A stretch of DNA of 64,000 nt from Cryomorpha ignava (GCF_010686655.1 NZ_JAAGVY010000021.1:16058-80057), one strand, 5' to 3'. Shown: positions 55,977 to 63,856, counted from the stretch's first letter. Program-made: numbers and translations. The notes: generated by a model from the letters alone, not told the origin.

Positions 55977-56819
55977 ATGAATGCACTAGCCTTAGTTATT
56001 GGCAATGCTGAATATTCTCAAGAGAAGGATAAGCTTGTCAACGCTGTAAATGACGCCGAAGATATTGCCCAGAAATTACTAAATCTAGGATTTACAGTAA
56101 TAACGGCAATTAACTGTACCACAGAATCATTCGACAGGCAAATTAGAAAATTTGGGGAGGATTTAAAAAAATACGACATTGGTTTATTCTATTTCTCGGG
56201 ACATGGCTTACAAATAAAAGGACGAAATTATTTGACGGCAATCAACACAAGTTTCGCAGATGATATTTCTGCAACTCACACATCTCTTCCGTTAGATGAG
56301 GTAATAGATTACATGCAAGCAGCAAAGCCCAACATAAACATATTAATTCTGGATGCCTGTCGGGACAACCCATTACCGAGTCAATACCGAGGTATACTTC
56401 CGCAAGGGTTAGCTCCAATTTATGCGCCTAAAGGAACAATTATAGCATTCTCGACTTCTCCAGGAGAAAAAGCAATGGATTTTGGATCTGGAAGGAACAG
56501 TATTTATACTGGTTCTTTATTAAACCATATTGATGATAGTAATATTTCAATAGAAGATTTTTTTAAGAGAGTTAGAACATCAGTATATTCCCTTTCTGAA
56601 GGTAAACAAACTAGTTGGGAACATACGTCATTAATTGGAACTTTTTGTTTTAATTCAGGTCAATTAGTCCATTCAGTCGATCTTCCTTATAAAGCAGAAT
56701 ATATATCTGACGAAGATTTTGAATCAGATGGGTCGAAAATTCTTGATATAGTAAAAAATTTAAGGGAGCGAAATTGGCCAGTTCAAAATAAGGCTATAAA
56801 CAATGTTAAGTATAATTAA
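55977..56819 (+). CDS. Caspase-like (peptidase C14) protease
   Basis: 280 residues. It starts MNALALVIGNAEYSQEKDKL, the typical first strand and loop of prokaryotic caspase-like proteins. The catalytic His76 lies in FYFSGHGLQIKGRNYL, and Cys128 in ILDACRDNP. Further conserved words are GLAPIYAPKGTIIAFSTSPGEKAMDF and GRNSIYTGSLL (in parts) and GKQTSWEHTSLIGTF. Both catalytic residues are kept, so the protease domain (1-225) is predicted active, with preference for basic or acidic P1 not decidable. A short tail follows (226-280, with DFESDGSKILDIV). The next frame overlaps its end and appears to carry the rest of the protein or a partner. Caspase-like proteins serve as effectors of abortive infection in several known systems. 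Confidence 0.88.
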   Translation: MNALALVIGNAEYSQEKDKLVNAVNDAEDIAQKLLNLGFTVITAINCTTESFDRQIRKFGEDLKKYDIGLFYFSGHGLQIKGRNYLTAINTSFADDISATHTSLPLDEVIDYMQAAKPNINILILDACRDNPLPSQYRGILPQGLAPIYAPKGTIIAFSTSPGEKAMDFGSGRNSIYTGSLLNHIDDSNISIEDFFKRVRTSVYSLSEGKQTSWEHTSLIGTFCFNSGQLVHSVDLPYKAEYISDEDFESDGSKILDIVKNLRERNWPVQNKAINNVKYN

Positions 56820-57474
56820 CACTAAAACAGTTGATGAAAGCACCCGTTTTTTAATTGGTCGTAATATTCTGCAAGTAGCAGAAGGTGGTGAATTTTCAGC
56901 TGATTCAATTTTAAGAAACTTATCTAATTAGTTGAAAAGATGGAATACAGAAGATGAAAATCATGTTTTAAACGGAATTTTATTTGAGATTTATTTTAAT
57001 TCACGAGGACAATTTAGACAAAGGGATTTTAAGTGTTCATTTATTGATGAGATTTTTAGTTCAGAAAACAGAAACAATTTTGAGAAGGCCTTCGAATTTA
57101 TTACAAATCAAATTATGCCTTTCGACGAGTTCGTTTTCTATATGCCTTTTTATCCGCCAACGACCTTGCCTATTGAAATACTTTTTAAAGAAGTTTCAGA
57201 TTTTTACGAGGATTATGATGAGACAGTATTTATTATTGAATCCATAAAACTGCATAATGTTGAAATTATGGTGTCTGCTGGTAAAAATCATTTTGGTTCA
57301 GTCGAATGTACCTTAGAAGATTTTGTGAAAAAAATTAGTAGTGAGTTATGCATTCCTAAAAGTCAACTTCGCCTTACAATGAATTTTAAAAAAACCGATT
57401 TGAAAAACATTAGTTATCCGTTCTCTCTAAGTTTGTCGAAGCGTGTGCATACCAAATTAGGACTCAACAATTAA
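56803..57474 (+). pseudogene. Companion/C-terminal region of the caspase protein, interrupted by an amber codon
   Basis: From ATG 56803, overlapping the caspase end by 17 bp in the +1 frame, an ORF reads MLSIINTKTVDESTRFLIG, RNILQVAEGGEFSADSIL, RNLSN, then TAG at 56929-56931; the same frame goes on without a shift for 180 codons: LKRWNTEDENHVLNGILFEI and beyond to LGLNN. The joined text is protein-like throughout. Two readings are possible: the whole was once the C-terminal half of the caspase protein (one frameshift plus one nonsense change), or it is a separate overlapping partner gene with an amber codon. TTG at 56932 could restart the second part. No family is recognised for this region; it has alternating helices and strands and no membrane segment. 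Confidence 0.55.
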
Positions 57475-57604
57475 TTGATCCAGAATTGCTGGTTTATAAT
57501 TTAGTGCAGATTAAGTGGAAATGGGATATTGAAATGTTTAAATGATAATGATTATTTTGGCGGGTAAGAATTCAGTAAATTGGGTCAGCTAAATCATTTA
57601 AATT

Positions 57605-58777
57605 ATGATTAATAATCTTTACGATCTCGATTTTTTTGAAACCCTTTTTAAAAAGGGTTCTTCAATCTGGAATTCTTGGAGAAAAGAAAATCCAAATGTA
57701 AAACCTGTTTTACGCAAAGGAGAATTTAAAGATAAGATTCTTATAGGATTTGATTTTTCAGAAATTCATCTTTCACATGCTAATTTTAACGGAAGCGTGC
57801 TAAAAGAAGTTATTTTTGACAATTGCATATTTGAGAGATGTCGGTTCGAATCTGCAATTATCGATGGTTGCGCTTTTATTGAATCTCATTGTCATAATTC
57901 AAATTTTTCAAATACTTTAGTTATTAACACCGCTTTTCATGGTGCATCACTACACGATAGTATTTTTGATGATGCCAGAACGGATATTGCTAATTTTTCC
58001 GGTGCAGATCTTAGAAGAGTTAGTTTTATCAATTCTGATCTTAAGAATGCTGACTTTGGAGGTGCAACGTTAATCGATGCTATTTTTAAAAACTCAAATC
58101 TTGACGGGGCTCAATTTGGTTGGACTAAATTTGGAAATAATGATTTAGCTGGAATTATTAATTTGGATAAAATAATACATGAAGGGCCTTCCTATCTCGA
58201 TATTAACACTATTATGAAATCATTGAAAATTTTAAATTCAGATTTTCTGCAGGGAGTTGGAGCTTCGGAGATTATAATTGAAAGGCTAAGGTCATTAACC
58301 GATATTGAAGTAAATAAAATTAATACTTCTTGTTTTATTTCATACAGTCATAAAGACACGATTTTTGCAAATGCTTTGTATGAAGAACTTAAAGCTGCTG
58401 ATATAAATGTTTGGTACGCTCCAATGGATATGCAAGGCGGCAAGAAATCGATTGATCAAATTCAGAATGCTGTGAAAAAATATGATCGACTATTGATAAT
58501 TTTATCAGATGATAGTCTAAATAGTGAGTGGGTTAAATCAGAATTGAGAGAGGCTTTAGCAATTGAGAAGGAAATTGGAGTGCAAAAGTTATTCCCGATT
58601 AGAATAGTAGATTTTGAGAAGTTAAAAGAATGGAAATGCTTCGACTCCGATCTTGGTAAAGATTTAGGAGTAGAACTTCGCGAATATCACATTCCTGACT
58701 TTACAAATTGGCAAAATAAAAATGTTTTGGAAAAAGCTATTGAAAAACTTATTAGTGATCTCATTTCCAGACTATAA
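57605..58777 (+). CDS. Pentapeptide-repeat protein with C-terminal TIR domain
   Basis: 390 residues. After a 45-residue lead come thirteen ten-residue turns with a Phe at every tenth position (F51, F61 ... F171), a right-handed quadrilateral beta-helix; core signatures are A-D/N-L/F-x-x. A linker (about 180-238, GPSYLDINTIMKSL, DFLQGVGASEIIIERL) known from this architecture leads to a TIR domain (241-388): TSCFISYSHKD, NVWYAPMDMQGGKKSI, LLIILSDDSLNSEWVKSELREAL. Glu313 in W-V-K-S-E aligns with the catalytic glutamate of SARM1-type NAD hydrolases (W-V-H-K-E), so NADase or cyclic-ADP-ribose synthesis is plausible. TIR effectors of this kind serve in anti-phage defence. It is 130 bp after the broken caspase companion region. 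Confidence 0.9.
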   Translation: MINNLYDLDFFETLFKKGSSIWNSWRKENPNVKPVLRKGEFKDKILIGFDFSEIHLSHANFNGSVLKEVIFDNCIFERCRFESAIIDGCAFIESHCHNSNFSNTLVINTAFHGASLHDSIFDDARTDIANFSGADLRRVSFINSDLKNADFGGATLIDAIFKNSNLDGAQFGWTKFGNNDLAGIINLDKIIHEGPSYLDINTIMKSLKILNSDFLQGVGASEIIIERLRSLTDIEVNKINTSCFISYSHKDTIFANALYEELKAADINVWYAPMDMQGGKKSIDQIQNAVKKYDRLLIILSDDSLNSEWVKSELREALAIEKEIGVQKLFPIRIVDFEKLKEWKCFDSDLGKDLGVELREYHIPDFTNWQNKNVLEKAIEKLISDLISRL

Positions 58778-58789
58778 AAAAGAGCTGTC

Positions 58790-59818
58790 TTATTTACTTA
58801 AAACATTTAATTTCAAAACTTCTTTTGCAAAATCAATTTGCTTCACAGCATGTTGTCGTACTAATAATTCTGGAGAGCTAAAGTAGCTGGGTATATCAGC
58901 TCTGCTAGCCAGACCATTGGCAGTATATAGTCTCCCGCCAATTATTAGGTATGATGATTTGCGAACTTTTAGATACTTGATTTTTTTTATAGTAAAAGGC
59001 CATTCTTTAGGGAACATTCCTTGTTTTAAAATCAACTTATCGGCTTTCAGATATATTGACCAAAATTTTAAAGAAGACTTTCTTAAACCTAGTCGATACA
59101 TATTTAAAGAAGTGGTAAAATCAGTTGGCGAAGGAATTTCGTCAAGCACACTTTCATTGCTCCATACATAAGGGATTTCAGTAAAATTGTAATAACTTGA
59201 CATAAGGCAATTTACAATTAGTTTATTGAAATGAATGAAGCGATTAAAGGCTAATATATCTGTCGCTTCTAACTGTAGCTCTTGGGATTCACTAGGCTCA
59301 ACAAAGCCCGAAATAAATGCCCTTACTCTACCGAAAACATTCTCATTTATATTGAATGGGTTTTGAGCACAAATTTTACTAATGTTTCCATACCGATGAT
59401 TTACGGAATAATCTTGTAAAATTCCCAAATATTGAAAAATTAATTTTTTTTGGTTGTTCAATTCTTTCTGCTTATCACGCTGACAGTTCTTAAAAATTCG
59501 GACATAATTGTTTTCGAACATAGCTTTTAATTCGTGGCCACTTTTATATTGAACACCTTTAAATAATTTAGTGCTTTCAGGAAAAGTTTGATTGGTTTCA
59601 TAATAATCACCAATAATAAAAATCTTCATAAGTCTTTCGAAACCATTACTCAAGCAATTGAGGTAGGCGTAATTGTTGGAATCAACATTTTTTAATCCTT
59701 TAATCAAAATAAAACTGCCATGAATGAGATCTATCGCACCACCGATTTCGTTTTGTAGTGCCACAATTTTATCCAATTTCTGGCCTCTCTTTTTTAATTC
59801 TACCCTAATTTGCTTCAT
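58790..59818 (-). CDS. Hypothetical protein, possibly HEPN-like
   Basis: 342 residues, mostly alpha-helical, no signal peptide and no membrane helix. The part NGFERLMKIFIIGDYYETNQ with KSGHELKAMFENNYVRIF (about 60-110) resembles the helical bundle of HEPN-like proteins, yet the RNase motif R-x(4-6)-H is not apparent, so it is not called a nuclease. The second half (RLGLRKSSLKFWSIYLK, KSSYLIIGGRLYTANGLA) is unfamiliar. It is convergent with the TIR gene (12-bp gap) and precedes an HNH gene on the same strand, a neighbourhood of defence-like genes. It is probably a real gene by its length and even composition. Confidence 0.6.
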   Translation of the reverse strand: MKQIRVELKKRGQKLDKIVALQNEIGGAIDLIHGSFILIKGLKNVDSNNYAYLNCLSNGFERLMKIFIIGDYYETNQTFPESTKLFKGVQYKSGHELKAMFENNYVRIFKNCQRDKQKELNNQKKLIFQYLGILQDYSVNHRYGNISKICAQNPFNINENVFGRVRAFISGFVEPSESQELQLEATDILAFNRFIHFNKLIVNCLMSSYYNFTEIPYVWSNESVLDEIPSPTDFTTSLNMYRLGLRKSSLKFWSIYLKADKLILKQGMFPKEWPFTIKKIKYLKVRKSSYLIIGGRLYTANGLASRADIPSYFSSPELLVRQHAVKQIDFAKEVLKLNVLSK

Positions 59819-59906
59819 TTCAGATTGTGATTTTAATAAATGAAAAATATTTAAAAGTGTGCGAATAGATACCTAATAAAATTTCGTACACTCCGATTGG
59901 TTTATT

Positions 59907-60935
59907 TTACTCTATATCTTTCGAGCGTCTCACTTTTTTAAATGAAAGATGAATCAATTCATCATCATAGTCAACTTTTTTATCTCCATTTAAAATTATT
60001 TGCTTGAGTTTGGATAAGGAGTTTATTGGAACTTCAAATTTCTCACAGTTATCAGGGGTTTTAATATCGTGTACATATGCGGGGTATTTGTAAAATGGAA
60101 TCTCATCTTTCGTGTCGATTTCCAAATTCTCATCAATGAGAAAAAAGGTTTGAAATACCGATATACCTGCATGTACAACAATGGTTGCCAAACGTGAAAA
60201 ATTGGGATTGGTATTAGATGTGATGCTGGGAAAATAAAGAGTCGCAAAAGGCTTGTCAAATTTCATCTTAGTTAATCGGGTTCGATAAAGTAAAAATGGA
60301 AACTGGTTGGCGGGATGTTTTGATTTTACATCCATCAACCATTTAATTAATGACTCAAAGTGTATTAAACTATCATCAGGGCAAATAGATATTGCCATTT
60401 TGAGAAAAGATTTATAGACTGCCACTGGAATGAACGATTTTTTCTTAAAATTTATAGTCAGCCTTTTACGGTCATTATCAAATTTGAAGTCATTTAAATT
60501 ATCTCCGAAGAAAATACGAGGTGTGCCATTTTCATTTTTGACACTTATAGAAGTACAATACTGTTCATTTCGACTTTTAAATACAGGCACTTTTTTCTTT
60601 GTCCGAATACCAAGCAATGAATTAAATGGTCCATAGAAGTTTGCTAAATGATTTTCATGTTCAGCAAATATCCTATTACATAAATCACATTCACTATCTG
60701 ATAAATGGTTGTGCGCGCCTAGAAGTTCAGGTATGATATGTGCTTTCGTTCTATAATTCGTTTCGTTTTTTGAACCACAGAATCGACATGTTCTTTGGTT
60801 TTTTGGCTTGTCACTTTTTGCCGCTTCGATTGAATCAGAAACTTTTCTGTAATTATTAAAAAAGGTATTAGGAGTTGCAATTTGTTTTTCTATTTCTTTC
60901 AAGGTGGTTTCGCTTAATTTCTGGAATGAATTCAA
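59907..60935 (-). CDS. HNH endonuclease family protein
   Basis: 342 residues. Residues 50-92 form an HNH_5-type zinc fold: CRFCGSK (Cys50, Cys53), KAHIIPELLGAHN (His66), ECDLCNRIFAEHEN (Cys83, Cys86, Asn87). This layout cuts DNA in restriction and homing systems. An N-terminal helical lead (1-45) and a C-terminal region of about 230 residues follow (FPFLLYRTRLTKMKFDKPF, HAGISVFQTFFLIDEN), with a fold not recognised. Similar solo HNH proteins occur in defence islands, as here between a HEPN-like and a GIY-YIG gene, all on the minus strand and possibly one transcription group. Confidence 0.8.
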   Translation of the reverse strand: MNSFQKLSETTLKEIEKQIATPNTFFNNYRKVSDSIEAAKSDKPKNQRTCRFCGSKNETNYRTKAHIIPELLGAHNHLSDSECDLCNRIFAEHENHLANFYGPFNSLLGIRTKKKVPVFKSRNEQYCTSISVKNENGTPRIFFGDNLNDFKFDNDRKRLTINFKKKSFIPVAVYKSFLKMAISICPDDSLIHFESLIKWLMDVKSKHPANQFPFLLYRTRLTKMKFDKPFATLYFPSITSNTNPNFSRLATIVVHAGISVFQTFFLIDENLEIDTKDEIPFYKYPAYVHDIKTPDNCEKFEVPINSLSKLKQIILNGDKKVDYDDELIHLSFKKVRRSKDIE

Positions 60936-61084
60936 AGTATTGGCTGAATAAATTATGAGTCTGAATCATATTATTTTGAGCTTTGACATTACTATAATAA
61001 CTTCACTTATTTCCAATAGTGGTATAGAATCAAGAATTCTATTTGGTTAGATCGAGAGGCGTAGAGATTGAACGTTTACTCTAA

Positions 61085-61897
61085 TCAATTAGAATTCAAC
61101 CCCGTCATCTTAGTACCAAGCTTCTCCTTATACATCTTTTCAATTTTCTCAATCTCTTTTTGAGTGAGATTACTCGGGAGTGCTTGAAGTATAGAGAATT
61201 TGTATCCCTTAGCGTGATCAAGGTTCAGAGAATGCAACGTTACCATTTGTTTGTTGTTGCCGTGAGAGTTTTTACTGTACTCCATCCATCTACCCCATAT
61301 CCCATCCTTGCCGCGAGCTGATCCAACATATTGGCGACCTTCTTCCGTGTTTGTGTCAAGAATCAAGTATATGCCATCCACAGCAGAGAGATTAAGTTTC
61401 CAATCTCTATTTGCATCAGGATTGTTAACCAGCTTTTGTAATTCTGAAAAGTCTAAAACGAAATTAGTAAGCCCTGGAAAAGTGCCAATATAACCTGCTG
61501 GTAGTATCTCAACTATTTCTTTTGGTTGTTTGTCATATTTTTGATGCCAAGATATTGCTGCCTTGCCCCAGTCTATCACTACCCGTTTAACGAGATCTTC
61601 GCAAATATCAACTTTGGTAAGTTCATAATAGTATTGATTGTTCCGGAACGTAACTTCCCCGACTTTGAAAATGCCAAATAGTAAGGCTTTGGTTCCTTCC
61701 TGCCCAATAAAGGATACGATATAATCAATACCCTTAAAAACTTCTTTTGCTTGTTCTTTCTGATATTGAAGCAACTTGTCTTCATCTTTGAGAATATCGC
61801 GGTATTCTGTGCGATTGTCTTTGTGGCGGACGAGCTTTACATTGGCATTCTTTAATACGTCTGTACGGTTCTCTATAATTTCTTGAAATGTTAACAT
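61085..61897 (-). CDS. GIY-YIG nuclease family protein
   Basis: 270 residues. The N-terminal 165 residues hold a beta/alpha domain that could be a DNA-recognition part (DYIVSFIGQEGTKALLFGIFK, ILPAGYIGTFPGL). The C-terminal GIY-YIG domain (about 172-268) shows GIYLILDTNTEEGRQYVGS (GIY at 175-177, YVG at 190-192), Arg203 in GRWMEY, the late catalytic Glu253 in EKIEKMYKEKLG, and the final Asn268 in GLN. All key residues are kept, so it is probably active. Families of this length are type II restriction-like enzymes, though no methylase partner is adjacent (only a methylase remnant at 63.3 kb). Start ATG 61897. Confidence 0.85.
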   Translation of the reverse strand: MLTFQEIIENRTDVLKNANVKLVRHKDNRTEYRDILKDEDKLLQYQKEQAKEVFKGIDYIVSFIGQEGTKALLFGIFKVGEVTFRNNQYYYELTKVDICEDLVKRVVIDWGKAAISWHQKYDKQPKEIVEILPAGYIGTFPGLTNFVLDFSELQKLVNNPDANRDWKLNLSAVDGIYLILDTNTEEGRQYVGSARGKDGIWGRWMEYSKNSHGNNKQMVTLHSLNLDHAKGYKFSILQALPSNLTQKEIEKIEKMYKEKLGTKMTGLNSN

Positions 61898-61935
61898 GGC
61901 TTAGATTTTTAGTTGTGAAAAGTTTAAATGGCATT

Positions 61936-62097
61936 CTATAAGGGTAATTCAGCTTTCTTATCAATTATTTTTTTGAACTCAATAAAAGCATTTTCAAACC
62001 AATCAGAGATAACTTTGTCAGCTTTCTCGTTATTCCCTATCTTCCAATATGATCGACCCAATCTGTGATGAAGCGGGGATTTAAAAGTTCTTTTATT
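61936..62097 (-). pseudogene. C-terminal gene fragment, TPR-like
   Basis: An open frame of 53 codons on the minus strand without a start: FKSPLHHRLGRSYWKIGN, NEKADKVISDWFENAF, IEFKKIIDKKAELPL, then TAG. The word pattern LGRSYW.IGN..KA is like a TPR helix pair. It sits directly after the frameshifted end of the hypothetical gene at 62161. It looks like the tail of a gene lost by deletion. Confidence 0.45.
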
Positions 62098-62160
62098 TCA
62101 ACAAAATCTTTGATGCACCATCACTAAGAGTATCAAAAATGTATGCTGCTGTATCTTTGT

Positions 62161-62994
62161 TTATATTTCGTCAACCACCAGGTCAAGAACTTTCCCTTTC
62201 AAAAGCTCCATCCAATTCTTTTTATTTAATTTACTCGCTGCCGATTTGAGTTCCTCAATTTCATTAAAAAGAATTTCATGGCCATATCCTAAAGATTGTA
62301 GTTTATTTATAACTAAATCTATCTTTTGAATCAGTTCATCACTATCTAATTGATTTTTACTTTTATTACTAGCTTCTACTTTTCGCTCCAGATATGCCGC
62401 TCCCTTCACGGTTAACTTGATAAATAAATTACGGCGGTCAGTTGACTTAACGTACCCCTTCAAACGTAAGGCTTCGCCTAGCCCAGCCGGCTCTTCCCCT
62501 CGATAATCAATCCCATTTAAATCAAGAAGATATTCAACAGAGTAAAAATCTTCACTATACACTAAGTAAAGTTTATGCATTAAGTAGTCAAATTTCTTTT
62601 GGATATTGTTAACCTCGGGTATTGGGTTTTGGTTTATATCATTTAGGATTAAAAGATAACCATTAATGATCCGAAGTCCTTTCAGCTTACTATTGACTAA
62701 ACTATTAAAAAACAGCTGTTTTCCCTCCTCACCCTTGGCGAAATATCTGTGCATTAAATCATCAAAAAAAATGTTGCCTAAACCAGCATGAAAAGCGTTA
62801 ATCAAAAAACTTGGTTTTGGTGCTATATGCCTTACGATACAACTTATAAGTCTTTCCTCCCATTGGTCAATCAACTCATTAAACTCTTCTGTAGTTTTAT
62901 TAGAATTGCTTTTCAAAATGGATGTGCATTCTGATTTAAAGTCATTCAGTTGTTTTACTAATACATTGTAATTTTCAACAAATTGATATTTCAT
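62161..62994 (-). CDS. Hypothetical helical protein, probably frameshifted near its 3' end
   Basis: 277 residues as open now. Helix-rich, no signal or membrane part: YNVLVKQLNDFKSECTSIL, FLINAFHAGLGNIFFDDLMH, a winged-helix-like stretch (DYRGEEPAGLGEALRLKGYV, LFIKLTVKGAAYLERK), then helices ending NWMELLKGKVLDLVVDEI and TAA. One base out of frame at 62163 the text goes on INKDTAAYIFDTLSDGASKI, LLK, then TAA near 62093, which fits well as the natural end (LLKGKxxDLxxDEI-INK). So a single-base loss probably shortened the protein by 20-24 residues. Function unknown; a winged-helix region suggests DNA binding. Confidence 0.65.
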   Translation of the reverse strand: MKYQFVENYNVLVKQLNDFKSECTSILKSNSNKTTEEFNELIDQWEERLISCIVRHIAPKPSFLINAFHAGLGNIFFDDLMHRYFAKGEEGKQLFFNSLVNSKLKGLRIINGYLLILNDINQNPIPEVNNIQKKFDYLMHKLYLVYSEDFYSVEYLLDLNGIDYRGEEPAGLGEALRLKGYVKSTDRRNLFIKLTVKGAAYLERKVEASNKSKNQLDSDELIQKIDLVINKLQSLGYGHEILFNEIEELKSAASKLNKKNWMELLKGKVLDLVVDEI

Positions 62995-63250
62995 CAGCTA
63001 TGATAAGTTATTGAGTCGGAAAGATACGGTTTCAAATATTATAAATCTCGGTGGAAAATCAAACCGCTTTAAACGCATTACTGAGAAGAGCGATTGTTTT
63101 CATTTGATGGCCATTTGAGCACGCATATTTTTTAAAAAATCTCACATGGTTAAAGGTAATAAGTTATCCCCCGATTTATGATTTTAAATCCATAGGTCTC
63201 TGTAGATATCGACACCATTGAACCGATTCAAATATGTTGTAGAATTCTTC
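62995..63250. other. Intergenic region with no gene seen
   Basis: AT-rich, about 255 bp. A 25-codon minus-strand frame starting MEEFYNIFESVQWCRY overlaps the end of the methylase remnant (TAATG); too short to call. Confidence 0.35.
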
Positions 63251-63252
63251 CA

Positions 63253-63410
63253 TTAGCTATTTTCAATAATTTCAATTTCATCTTCGGTCATGTCGTAAAG
63301 TTTGTAAACCAATTGGTAAATTTGGTTTTTCAACTATGGGGTGTCTGCTGTAGGATTATGTTTTTTTTAAGGCAAGAATCTTTTCTACTAAATGCTGTAA
63401 TTCCACCAAA
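63253..63410 (-). pseudogene. C-terminal remnant of a type II/IIG restriction-modification methylase
   Basis: Minus strand. In one frame [17 protein letters not shown]; after a shift in the run of eight A (63361-63368) the next frame gives HNPTADTP, an in-frame TAG at 63334-63336, then LKNQIYQLVYKLYDMTEDEI and EIIENS with TAA at 63253. Intact relatives end in a row like LVDKILxAKKxNPxADTxxLExQIDxLVYxLYGLTEEEI, the C-terminal signature of Eco57I/TaqI-like DNA methylases. So this is the tail of such a gene with one frameshift and one nonsense codon; the upstream part is replaced by IS21-derived sequence. Confidence 0.7.
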
Positions 63411-63590
63411 AGAATTTTGATAATAATAGCGTCCCAACTTCCAGTATCAACGTGGTACGACATAATAGGAGAAGGTACTATAGCAGATGCCATACTGGAT
63501 CGCATTGTGAGCTCTTCGCACAGAATAGAACTCAAAGGTGAGTCCATGAGAAAAGCCATTAAAACAGTGGAATCAAACAAAAATAATTAG
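63411..63590 (+). pseudogene. istB: IS21-family IstB helper ATPase, C-terminal fragment
   Basis: 60 codons on the plus strand without a start: [52 protein letters not shown], ending ESNKNN and TAG. These are the last conserved blocks of IstB (SQLPV-x-x-[23 protein letters not shown]). The N-terminal two thirds with the Walker motifs are absent; the join with the methylase tail is near 63405. Confidence 0.8.
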
Positions 63591-63610
63591 TACAATTGTA
63601 GGTCTTTTAA

Positions 63611-63655
63611 AGTGGCACCATTACTCCGAAATGAGTGGCACCGTCCGACCGAAAT
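63611..63655 (+). mobile_element. IS21-type right-end repeats
   Basis: Two successive 22-bp units, AGTGGCACCATTACTCCGAA (63611 on) and AGTGGCACCGTCCGACCGAA (63634 on), 21 bp after the IstB stop. Multiple copies of such an AGTGGCA-type repeat at the end are typical for IS21 family elements. With the IstB fragment this marks the right side of a decayed IS21 insertion. Confidence 0.65.
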
Positions 63656-63660
63656 AGCCA

Positions 63661-63856
63661 TCACTTAAATTTTTTAATAATCCTTTCAATATTCGAATCT
63701 TCACATAAGAGTATATCTGTACCTTTAATAAAGACGGCATATGTCGAATCTGATCCATAGGCATGTGAATGTAAATTGCTTTGGTCACTAAAAAGGATTA
63801 GATTCTCATTTTTCACTTCTTTATAAAATCTTGTTTTATCGTATCCACCCGACCAA
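63661..63856 (-). pseudogene. Hypothetical gene fragment between IS21 and IS66 remnants
   Basis: About 65 codons on the minus strand with protein-like text (GYDKTRFYKEVKNENLILF, SDQSNLHSHAYGSDSTYAVF, IKGTDILLCEDSNIERI). The open frame reaches into the IS66 transposase end in another frame, so the natural N-terminus was probably removed by that insertion. No family recognised. Confidence 0.35.

Noticed and set aside
53723..56931. Selenocysteine or pyrrolysine recoding as an explanation of the in-frame stops
   Set aside because: The codons are TAA, TAA and TAG rather than TGA, the intact-family residue at 55548 is an ordinary Tyr, and no recoding hairpin or dedicated tRNA gene is visible; nonsense decay is simpler.
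63000..63180. Minus-strand start MKTIALLSNAFKAV resembling a ParA-type N-terminus
   Set aside because: It ends after 14 codons and lacks the glycine-rich P-loop; chance similarity.
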